Source: Botryotinia globosa
Taxonomy: Eukaryota > Ascomycota > Leotiomycetes > Helotiales > Sclerotiniaceae
Length of the DNA: 64,000 nt
Assembly (NCBI GenBank): GCA_014898425.1
Contig: RCSZ01000009.1
Location: 186,001-250,000 of the forward strand
Reading direction: 5' to 3'
Shown: positions 49,953-61,240 of the stretch, one piece after another
Position numbering within the stretch: position 1 is the first letter of the stretch
Layout: each line of letters begins with the position of its first letter
Position numbers and translations under genes: made by a program
The notes under the pieces: model-generated
Seen by the model: the letters and a program-made list of their open reading frames with translations, nothing else
What the model was told of the DNA's origin: nothing
Databases searched by the model: none

Positions 49953-52900
49953 TCATACTAGAACCCATTCACTTCCTCTTTTGATAAACTTGTCCAAAAG
50001 CAATGAGATATCATTCAACACAAAACGACAGATGTAAAATCCGAAGAACTCAGCTGCGTGACGAGTGCAAAGTTCGAGCCCAACTTGAGTTTTATCTGCA
50101 TGGCGAAGACCAGGATCTTCAACTTGACGTGCAATTTGATCTGTCCATTTGATTAGTTTTGTGGGTGATCAAAGTGTGCTAGGATTATGACATACCAATA
50201 GCTTGTGCAGCGTCAAATAGCTTCGCCAAAGCACTCATATAATTTGCATTCGGTCCAGAAAATTGCACTTGACTAACATCTCTCTTGGCGAACCGAAATC
50301 TAGGGGCAGACGTCATAGGTAATGTACCCATAGTTAGCCCTTCCTTGGGCATCTCAGGAGACGTGACCTTATTTGAGTAATTACTGGTGAGACCCATAGC
50401 GGAATTCTTCGAACGTAGGCGTCTCCATGAGAAGGAAGAGGTCTTGCTAGATGTATTCCCAGATTTAGTATGCGTACTAGCAAAGTCCATAGGATCGCCC
50501 ATAGTTGTTGCATCCTTGAACATCCCATTCGAGCCATGTACGCCAACTTCATTGCCCAGCTTTTTACTGAGTGTGATTTGGACCTGCTCCAGAATCCCTT
50601 CTAAAGCTTGCATTTCTTCCAAAACAGCATCAGCATCACATGTATCAACTTGACCTAGCTTCATCAAAGCTGCTGTAAGGAAGTCACAACTAGCAATTTT
50701 GTCCTCGACTCCCTTAATCTTAACACCCTTCACACGCCATACATCTCGAGGTATGAACAATTTAGTGGATAGATAGCCACCTCTCGAATGCGCAATAGTC
50801 TGATACAAAGCTCGCATAAGCCAGAATGGACGAAGGAGATATTCCGTCGGACAAGGCTCCAATGGAATTGGGGCACCTGCACTCATTAGATGTGGCGAAC
50901 CAGGGCTTTCTGGAGAGTGAAGATCATTGTTGAAAAGATAAAGGCCTCCAGTAGGTGCACCGTTCATCTTCTCTTTAAACGCGGCAGCAATCGGTGTTGG
51001 TAGAGTGGGCATAGCAGGCATTCTTCCATTGACATGATTACCTTGTCCGGTCATTGGCGTAGGTGGCATGGCATCGCCAAATTCGTCCATATTGGAAATC
51101 GACATAGTATGACTTCGGACATTCTTCAAACTTGACGAGGAGAAATTCTTTCGCAGTCCTGCTCTCGAGTGGGAACGGTTTGGTGATCCTGATCGAGGTA
51201 TAGAGTTGAAGTTGTCGTTGCTATCATTTGTGAGTGTCTGAGTAAGGAATGCTGTCGGAGGAAAAGTGTAATCTGAAGAACTCGGTCCTGAAATCGAACC
51301 TTGTCGTGTGGGTATAGCTGATCGGAGGCTGATCGAACCTAGTCCGTGTTGTAGTAAACCGGCAGTCTTAGGACCTGCAAAGCCATCTGGGATTTGTGGT
51401 GGCGGTATTGATGGAGGCAGAGTCAAGGGAGCATTTTGAACTTCAATCAACCTTGATGATGTCTCAATTTTTAATTGTTTGGCATTCTGACCAGATAGCC
51501 TTCTGCTTCGAACACTCTGTGCTGGACTACTTTTTCGTACCGGGCTACCATCAAGGGTTGGTGGTGCAGGCAATGCTTGAGAAGGCGGCGGGTGAGGCGG
51601 TTGAACTTGTGGCTGCGATAAAACAACTGGTGATGTCGTTGATGCTGGGGCGATATTGGTGAGAGGGGGTATGGAACCACTGGAGCTATGCCAAGTCCGA
51701 CCCGAAAATGAACCACTGGAATCAGATTCCCTAGGCAGTGCCGACTTCGACTGTAGACCGAATTCAAAATCATCCATCACGTAACCTCTAGTCATTTCTT
51801 CAAGCATCCTCTCTTCCTCTTCTGACTCATTTCCCTCATAGTCATCAAGTGGACCAATATGTGGCTCTTGCATTTGTTGAAACAATCGTTTTCGTTCTCT
51901 TTCATGTGCATCCTCTATAGCAGCTTCTCGTTCGTTTTGGCGCAACCTTTCTTTTGCCAACTCAATCCTTCTCCTGACACTTGCTACAAGTTCTTCATTG
52001 TCATCATCATCGTCATCATCTACAGGCTCGAAGCCATCGTCATAAGCCGCTTCAACGGCAGCATCCAGTGCTGCATCAAATTCGGCTTCGGTTCGGCCGC
52101 TAGAAGCACGAATATGTTTCCTCCTTACATGTAGTGACGAGGATCTAGAATGTACAGACGAAGCAGCCGATCCGCCAGACTCATCAATGGTATCTAACCA
52201 CGACATGGATTCATTACTGGGTGCTCGTGTATGTCCTTTAGATGGAGACGGAGCAGATAAGTTAGAGTTGGATTTCGGGCTCGGCGGCTCGGAAGACTTC
52301 TGTCTTCGATGGCCGGAGCTCGATGGCCCATATGTCATCGGCGACACTGGTCGCCTTGGAGACAGAGGTGGTGGCATATACTGGCTTTCCATAGGTACGG
52401 CTAAGCTCGTTTCAATGTTTCGTCCTTGAGATTGATGATATCTAGAGAAGTAATTGGATCGTTGGTCAGGGTGGTTTCTGGTCTGCGTCTGGGGGGGCTC
52501 GAAGGACGAAGATTCGCCTCGCGAGTAGGATTGACGATTCCTCGAATATGATCGGTCTCGCTGAGATTCGTATGGGTAAGAAGCATCATTAACTATCCTC
52601 GTAATTGTGGCTGTCTCTCTGATAGCAGGCTCATCATCTTCATCACTCATTGGAAGCTCGTCTGGTCTGTGTTCCGATCTAAAGTCTGTGCTTTCGGGCC
52701 TGGCAGGAAGTGCCTTTTCATCACTTAACTCGGGAGTAATCTTCGCCAATTCATTTATCCGGCTAGTATAAGTGTTACGCTAGAATCATTAGTTAATGGT
52801 AAATAATTCATCTACCAACACAATACTCACAATTGCTTCCAGCTTGCGTCGATCCTCGTCTCCTGAACTACGAGCCATGACTTGCTGTAACAAATTGCAC

Positions 52901-53868
52901 GCCTCAGAATACGCCTGAATGGCGCCTTCATAATTTTGCGCATTGTCAAGTAATACTGCCGTATTCGCTTTCTGCAAAGCTTTGGACAACATGGCTTTTT
53001 GCGAGGGCTGTTTAGAGCCGCGAGAAGAACTACTACTCTTTTCGGCCCTTGAACTGTTCCTTGAATGGCCCCTCGCCACTTGTGATTCCTCTTCGGATGG
53101 AGGACGGCGTGTTGCTGTGTCAGTCGAGAAAGCCGATATTGGTGAAGGACTAATACTGTGATTTCCTGGTCTTGAGGGCGATCGTCGTTGAGAGATATCT
53201 CTGGGTCTAGAACCTTCCCAAGATTTTTCAAAGTAATCGGGCACAGTCTGGTGAACAGCAGCCGATAACAATCCGGCCGTGGAAGGGGTCAACGCACTTG
53301 ACAGCGATGGGGAATGGTTTCCGGGTTGCTGATCAATTGGTAGAGTAATAATCGGAGGGAGGGATGACGGTAGAGGGGGGTTCGCAGGTCGGTCTGTCGG
53401 TTTTCTCGTCTGAGGGCTGTTATCAATTGAAGGTCGACTCTTTTGTAATTTTCTTGGGGGAGATTGGCCAACACCATTCCCATTCAATCCGGATCCGCCA
53501 AAACTCAAACGTGAGATTGAATTAGAACGACTCCGAATATGTCCTCCGGCACTGGAAGTCGTCGATTGACTCCACCGATTGAAATTTCCGATTGGTTCTT
53601 TAACACCGCCTGTACTACTAGAGCGACTATGGGGTTGCCTCGGCTGTCTTCGCGATTCCCCTATTGCATCGTGAGATTCATTTTGAGGAGGGGGCGCAAT
53701 CTGGCGAGGGTTCCCAAACGAGGGTTTGCGTTGTAAACGATTGACCGGTGCATTCAAAGTGGAATTGGCAGAGGAATCGTTGAATCTTGAATTCGATATT
53801 GAATTGTTCGTAGGTAGTGGATATGGCAGACGATCCTCTGTTGTTGTACTGTAAGATAACGATGGCAT
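49953..53868 (-). CDS. MIT-domain protein, 1269 residues
   Basis: Three exons on the minus strand: 53868-52831, 52779-50196 and 50140-49953, with introns of 51 and 55 nt. The N-terminal 290 residues are Ser/Pro/Arg-rich and disordered. A single MIT (microtubule interacting and trafficking) helix bundle follows, spanning the first splice junction: SKALQKANTAVLLDNAQNYE, AIQAYSEACNLLQQVM, then RRKLEAI joined to RNTYTSRINELAK. MIT domains bind ESCRT-III tails or microtubule proteins. After a long disordered acidic and Ser-rich middle there is a second folded region of about 350 residues (YLLRPFWLMRALYQTIAHSR, STKLFIPRDVWRVKGVKIKG, ending AEFFGFYICRFVLNDI). I do not recognise it as a named domain, though it reads as conserved. 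No AAA ATPase motif is present, so it is not Vps4. Confidence 0.9.
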
Positions 53869-54695
53869 TGTCGGGAATAGAAGTCGAGGTTTAAAATTGG
53901 TGGATAAGTGGATAGTAAATTGTACTGTATCAAAAGTGGGCTAATCCTATTTGGGTTAGAGAGATGACTAGCTTGATGTGATCCGTTATGGTAATAAGTT
54001 CCTTCCTTACCCCCTTGTATGTTAATCGCAAGAATAATGATAATACTGTAATAATTATAATAACAAGGCAGTCGGACTCTGTGTGTAAATTGCGACTTCG
54101 ATGTGAATGATCCTCCTTCAACCACCTACGTAAGTCTCGACGAGAGAAAAGAATGAAGATCTACCCTTTTCCCCGTTTTTGTTATTTCAACTTGATCTTC
54201 TCTGCTAAAACACAGATGGGTTTCGTCCCCTTTTTTTCCCTTTCCCTTTTCCGTTCCTTCTTCCCTCTCTTATGAGAATGAGATTGAGTTTGACTTTGAG
54301 AGTAGGAATGGGAGTGGGAGTGGGAGTGGGATTGAGCGTCTTTTCTATCCAATTATGATATTGACCCCGACTTATCGATGTCGAGTTTTATATATAGTAT
54401 GGTATCGCCTGTGGTAGGTGCAGGATCCGGACGGCGACGTCTTAATCAAATACGCAAGTATTTTTGATATTTGTGCTGGGAGTCTGGGAGTCTGGGACTG
54501 GAATCGGAACGTGCCACTTTTCTAATCGAGGGCTGTGACTTGTAGGGGATCAATGGAAGTGGGTGAAGTGGAGTGGAGGTATTCGAAATTGCCTGGTCGA
54601 TCAACAAATCAATATTAGCACATCTATTCCTAATTCTTTGCAATCCCATATGCATTACAACAGCTGTTGAACAACAGCTATATCGATCAACACCC

Positions 54696-54728
54696 ACCTG
54701 ACCTGACCTGACCTGACCTGACCTGACC
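54696..54728. repeat. ACCTG pentamer repeat
   Basis: Six copies of ACCTG. Just upstream (about 54663-54680) is a perfect 8-bp hairpin, AGCTGTTG with CAACAGCT around a 2-bp loop. Confidence 0.85.
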
Positions 54729-55779
54729 GGGAAGAAGAATATATGAATGGAGACTTGCTCAAACCTCTCTTTTAGGAATCATCGTCTTCCAGAATGGTAT
54801 CTCCAAATCCAAAGTTGTTTCTATCCCAATGTTCGATGTGACCTTTTGTCTGATCATACAATGTGTTGCTGAGAGGTCCCAGGATTTCCCGACGATCAAT
54901 ATATAGAGTTTGTCGGTAAATGCTGTTACAATTTAATGACGACGCGCTCTTTGCTCCCACAAGTCCTATCCGATACAAATTCCGATGTGTGTTGAACGAT
55001 GACAGGATTCATCAAGGTATTGACAAGTTACGATGGTTCCCTCAAGATCAAGCTCACTTGACTCCGCGATGCTTCTATTTGAGACAAACAGTACAATGTC
55101 GGATATCCCTAGGCGTTTATTGTACGATATCGTTGGAGGGGTACATATACCGGTACCGGCTTCGGATTGGCGGCAGTAACATCAATCAAGGTAATGTGCC
55201 TAGTAGATATTGACATATATCATACATAAATTTGATTGCAGAGACCACAAATCGGCATCGACATGCAACTCAAATTCCAACAATAACTTTTAGAAACAAA
55301 ATATGGGCAAGAAATGGAGTGAGTGGGCGAAGGCAAAATCAGAATCCAAACAAGACATAAAACTCCAAACTCAAAACGTAAACTCTGGGACTCTTGATGA
55401 ATAATAAAACGAGGTACGTACAGGTTGAAAGGTCGGTCAAGAAATTTGGAAAGAAAAAATTGAGATTGAAGCTGCAAGTGGTCTGAATTCTGAATTCTAT
55501 CACTCCCTTTTCCATTCCGGCGGGTGCGTATTCTGGATAAGGGAATGGATATTCTGTCCTGGTAGCAGCGTTTCTCATCGTACCAAGCATCCAAATAGTG
55601 CAAGACAAGGCCCGGGATGGTCAAAAGGGCACGACGCAAGGGGTATATACTCTTTTGGGAGCGTTGTGGTTAGACTGGCTAGACTGGTTAGACAACTCTT
55701 GACTCTCGCGTACGATGATTTGACGATGAAGTCAGAAACTGACTGGATAAACTGGGTCTGCAACTTCAATCCGTGCCAA

Positions 55780-55782
<3 letters not shown>

Positions 55783-55812
<30 letters not shown>
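55783..55812. repeat. (TG)n dinucleotide repeat
   Basis: About 15 TG units without interruption. Confidence 0.9.
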
Positions 55813-55813
<1 letters not shown>

Positions 55814-57179
55814 AAGGGCAAGGTACGAAGGAAAGTACATGATCACGGCTATGAATTGACAAGGAGTAAAACATGTGAACTGCAAGGATAAATCGCCATC
55901 ACCATGCGAATCAGGGATGGTGAGGTCCCAAAGAGGTCTTGGTACTTCTTGGAGAAGCCCTTCTACCTTTCCCAAACTTCCCCCTTTCGAGTAGCCGTGC
56001 AGGACGACGTAACCGTTACCAGGCTTTTTTCCAGCTTCATCTCACACTTGCCTACCCAAAATTACTCCATATGTTCACCATGGATGGAGCATGGTCACTT
56101 TGCTATTTTGGTGCATTGAATCATGCTTACGAAGAATGCTTTTTGAGGGACTAATAAAGCTTAACACTTTTCAGCATGGTACAAAGTCTAATCATATCTT
56201 GTCTTGCCTGTACAACATCTTGTCCGTTGCCGTAAAGGGGACGGACCGGAATATCGACCAAAGAATACAAAACCCGCAATATCAACGGTTGTAAATGGCT
56301 AATAAGTCGTAGATCTTTGTGCAAATGGTATTGTCGTATGCACTCATTATTTTGTACATCTCCACGCACTATCTGGGTAATTACCTACCTACCTATGTAC
56401 TGTACTCCGTACAAGTTGGACTCGAATAATTTCTCTTATCTTCATCATGAAGCATTTACATTCATGACTGTCGATATCCGAATCCCACAACCCATCAAGC
56501 TAATTCGCATGCTCAACACGGTAATGATTCGATGTCGTTTCACATCTTACTAGCTTTCAGAAATTTTAGGGGTAAACCGCTTGATATGAACGTTTGAAAT
56601 TCTCCGATGCCTAACATCTCTCATTGCTCAGAAGAGAAACAAAACATTTGTAGATCCGCCGTTTTTTAAGTACACCAGGGTACACTAGAAGGATTCACGT
56701 GCTTACCATCATCGAATATCTATCGTCGACAACCACATTGGCAATCTCGATAGATCTCTAGGCCAAACTTTGTTTCCAGTGTGGGTTAGCTTTGGGCCCT
56801 TGAACTTGTTCTTCGAGGTGTACTGAAATCACATAAGCTCCTCCCCAAATTCGAATCCCAGATCTCCTTACAATTTCACATAGATGCTGGTGCTGCTGTG
56901 CCATTTTCATCTGATGCTCAACCTCGCCGTTATAATCTTGTTTTCTTCGGTTTGGCTATGTTTCTAGTATTACGTTGACAAACGGCCAAATTCTCAAGGC
57001 TATAACTATACCAATACATCATTCATTATACTGCTACACTACCGAAAACAATATACACAGAATTACAGTCTGTAGAACAAATCTATTTCGGATCTATTGC
57101 ATGATGATGGCAAACCAAGGTACATCTCAATTATAGATAGATAAGAGTTGAGACCCCGGCTTATCACACACTTAAATGA

Positions 57180-59240
57180 GATTAGAGTAGCCATTTAATT
57201 TATTATATTTTATTTTAAAAATTAAATTATTATTCTAAAATTTGTTATTTTCAATTCAAATTCAAAATAAATATTAACTATAAGTATAAAGATAATTGTC
57301 GGGATATGAATTATATAACCGTACTAGTACTCGCACTAGTGCCTCGGCATTATAGTATAGATATATTATATATAGTTTTAGCTTTTAAACCCTTAAACAA
57401 TATTACAACACTATGAATCATAGTACTATATTGTCTTCATCATCCCCATGATGATACCAACAATAATAATTATAAATTTCATTAAAATTAATATATTCTT
57501 TAATCCTTTAGAATCATTCAAACTAAAATTAATAAAAAATTCTATCAGGGCTTAGTAATAGGGAATACATTAGGAAGAGTCCGGTAGTCTTAGTAAGAGA
57601 TTATATAAGAAGATATATTAGATTTTGTTTGAAATTAATTTTATATTTTGGTTAGTTTAAAGTATATTTAGTTATTTATAGATTATTCTTTTAGCGTTTT
57701 AATATTATAATTATATAAATAACTTATTCCTTTTTATAGTATTATTAATTATAAATCTATTATAAGTTAAACTAGTAATTCTAGAATTAAGTTTTACTAA
57801 TACCGATTTCCTAATAATTGTTAAGTAATTGGTTCTTGATAGTCCTAAGGTTGTTCAGCTGATTAATCGTATCCTGTGTTGACAAATAATATCTATTTAT
57901 AATTATAATAAAATAGAGATTTTTTAGAAAAATAGATTAGATTATATATTTTCTATATTTGAATTTATTGATAGAAAAAAGGAAAAGATTTAATTAATAA
58001 TATTTCTTACTAATAATTCTATAGATATTTATAAGCTTTTATTATAGATTATTAGAAAAGTATATATATTACAAATATTTAGAAAAGTAGGATTAATAAT
58101 TTTTGATAATTTAGAAATAAAATATTAATCGAATTCAAAGTTTTAGATAAATAATCACAATATATTTATTAAATATTTTAGATAATTTAGTAATATTATA
58201 AAATCGTTATGTATATAGAAACAAATAAAAGTTGTAAGCTTTATTACTATGTAATACACACAATCTAATCTAAAAAGGTATAGTATTAGGGATTGGATCC
58301 TGATAGCTTACTATTATATATATATCCTAACAAAAATAGATATATAAAAAAGCTTTACTTATTATACATAATTTCCTTATATATAATTTTTTTTAATTAA
58401 AGATTATATAATTACTCCTAAATTCTATATTTAAATATCAATCTTTCGATTAAGATATTATATAGAATTAAAAGCTTCATTTATATTAATAATCTATTAG
58501 ATTTATAATTTAATATTTTAATAAAGATTAGAATTATTTTAAAAAGTTTGATATTCTATTAATAATTTGATAGAAAAATATTAGTTTGAAAAAATATTAA
58601 AATTAATACAATTTCAAATTATTAGAATAAATTTATTAGGATAAATTATAGTATATCAATTTGAAATTGTAATCTTTAATACTATTAATAATATAACAAG
58701 GTTTTGAAAAGGTTTTAGAATCCTTATACCTTACTTTAATATATTTATAATATCAAAACATTATAGCTAATATACTAGATGTATAAGAATATATTTCATT
58801 TTCACATTCAAAGTGTATTATTAAGAATAATAATAATCTGAATATTCTAATTAATAATAATATTCAAATTAAAGAGATAGTTGAAATGAAGAAAAAATGA
58901 AAATATAGAGAAGGAAATAAAACCTTTTATTAGTCATTTTCAAACTTTTGAAATTATTTAGATTTTAATGAGATATCAAGAATAATAAGATATTTTTGAT
59001 ATAAATTTAATTCAAATTCTATATAAAAGAAAGTATAGAATAAAACTTAAATATGAATAAAAAAGGTATAAGAGATTATACTAGATTATTTTAATATAAA
59101 ATGAAATTAATGATTTTAAATTGTAAAATATTGACTTTCTATTTTTATTTTATTTTTGTATTGGAATCTTTTTTATATTGGATTTGATTGATTCAAAATC
59201 TGAGTTTGATACAGCCAAGTTTTACTGTAGGTATATATAG
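57180..59240. mobile_element. 2-kb AT-rich island, probable RIP-decayed transposon remains
   Basis: The base composition drops abruptly to mostly A and T for about 2 kb, with stops in all frames, bounded by normal sequence. There is no supported open frame and I could not find terminal repeats. In ascomycetes such islands are usually transposons decayed by repeat-induced point mutation; here that is inference from composition. Confidence 0.5.
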
Positions 59241-60301
59241 ATAGATCAAATCGCTTATGATTTAGCGTCATCTAGAAGGATTGTGTAATCTTCTCACAAC
59301 TTACCCTTTTCTGTATCGTTCGCCGGATGGTTGGTTACATTAGGATTCTTCTCTTACTTACGATACTTACAATACTTACGATACTTACGATACTTATACG
59401 ATATATAATCAAAGCACCCTCCTTCGATAAAAAGTCATCCATAATATAGTAGTCATCGATTACCGATCCATTCGCGAAATCGATCCAACGGAAAATGCCA
59501 TTGTTTGATCAAAGAAGCTTCGTTCCAAGTGACCCTAGTTGTGTCAGATACGAGTATCTGATAGTTAGCTTCTATTCCCTTTCTAGGTTGTACATGCCAC
59601 ATGGCTTTTGAAGTTTTGATCAATCACTGAGAAGACGGCTCGTTCATCTGGCCGTTAGAGATCTAGTACTTTTATCATTGCTCAATGGAAAACGTACTAG
59701 GAAACAACATAAGGCTTGATCTAGCCATAATTGTTGAATTTTACGAACGATTACCAATATTCTTGGCCCATTGTCTGTTCTCAAGTTTCATCTTCTTCTA
59801 CTTCATCGGCTCCCTTCTATCCGTTTTTCTGGGCAAAACTCAAAAACTTGATTGACTTGGTTGACTTGTTGTCACACATAGCAGACTTGTTATCGAAAAC
59901 ATCAAAATCGATTCAATATCATATAAAGTAAGATAGCAATCTGATAAAGACCACGGACTCGGTTTAATACCGAGACTGTCTTGTCGGGATGAAGATCCTA
60001 ATGTTCCAAAGTCCCGACTAAGGATTCCAAATGCCTGATTGCCGAGTCGGTTCGATAGATCACATTTGTACCTGTTGTAAGAGGCCAGGTCTAATGTGTG
60101 AGGCAATGCGTGAATATGGTGTAGAGGTTCGGTCTCAGAATACTCCTGGAGTAGTTCATTCTCGAATTCGATAGTCATGGTTCTCGATGCTGTGAACAAG
60201 GATACTGCTACTGAACACGTATGGGGTTGTAACGATAGTAGACGAATACCCAAGGGAAACTCTTGGGCAAGGGAGGTGAATTCAAGCTTAGGATACTCAC
60301 G

Positions 60302-60410
60302 CTCATCGGCTGGACACGCTCATCGGCTGGACACGCTCATCGGCTGGACACGCTCATCGGCTGGACACGCTCATCGGCTGGACACGCTCATCGGCTGGAC
60401 ACGCTCATAC
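60302..60410. repeat. 17-bp minisatellite CTCATCGGCTGGACACG
   Basis: Six perfect tandem copies of CTCATCGGCTGGACACG and a partial seventh. It is GC-richer than its surroundings, and the unit is not a multiple of 3, so frames rotate through it. Confidence 0.95.
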
Positions 60411-60879
60411 AAACTGGACCTCAAGAGACTTTGGAAATGAGCAATTCCTGATCACCTCATTGAAGATTCAACCACATAATCGCTATGGGCGGTGGAAATG
60501 CCGAGGGACATGCTTTGATGTGCAGGATTTACAGTCTGTGCTGTGTGGCTTTGTCTTGAAGCTGTTGAGGTATTTATCGATCTGAAGAGCCAACGTCGTC
60601 GAACTAAGCCTTTCAATGTGATTTGAACAGACCTCTGAAGTTCGTCATTACAAATGCATCGTTCTCCTTGACCTCTCCCAATGATGCTTAGATTTCCAGT
60701 ATCTGATTTCCAATCCATAACATACAATTTTCAAGTACCGGTATCGAGATGGTCTGGAAAGAGAAGAGGAAAAGGTTGGAGGAACAGGGAACAGCATGAT
60801 TAAGGTACCGGCACTTAACACACATATTCCCCTCCTTTCATTAGATAATAATTTTAAAACTAATTTATGTCTTAATTCA

Positions 60880-60880
60880 A

Positions 60881-60919
<39 letters not shown>
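60880..60919. repeat. (CAT)13 trinucleotide repeat
   Basis: Thirteen uninterrupted CAT units in a non-coding setting; the minus strand would read poly-Asp, which I take as artefact. Confidence 0.9.
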
Positions 60920-61240
60920 GCCCCTCTTTCAGCCCCTCATTCACGATAAGAGATAAGAATTTGTTTACTAATCCATGCATGTCATTATTGTTTGATCCAT
61001 CATCGGAATCTCAACACCGTCTCCCACCGCGGAGCACAAACGCCGCTTCGGATTTTGATCTATATGATTCATGGTACCAAGCAAAGTGACACGATCTCTT
61101 GTGAAGAAACATACTTTATATTCTGATACCCTTTTAGCATCATTTGATAGCCAGCTTTGACTTTCGTGGCACATTACTTTTTGCCACTTTGTCGTTCGAT
61201 CTCATACATCCCTCACAATCTTTCAATACACTCATTTAAG

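Larger units (their letters stand above)
53869..57179. other. Intergenic spacer, no supported gene
   Basis: This includes the promoter of the MIT-domain gene (53.87 to about 54.4 kb, with GGGAGT units near 54308-54330), an ACCTG array, a TG run and plain sequence to 57.2 kb. No gene or RNA motif could be supported. Confidence 0.5.
59241..61240. other. Intergenic spacer with 17-bp minisatellite and CAT repeat
   Basis: About 2 kb between the AT-rich island and the oxoprolinase gene. TACGATACT repeats lie near 59358-59400, the 17-bp array at 60302-60410 and the CAT run at 60880-60919. Open frames of 60-140 codons lack motifs. Confidence 0.5.

Noticed and set aside
60648..60980. Minus-strand frame with poly-Asp run
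   Set aside because: The run is the (CAT)13 repeat; the rest has no coding character.
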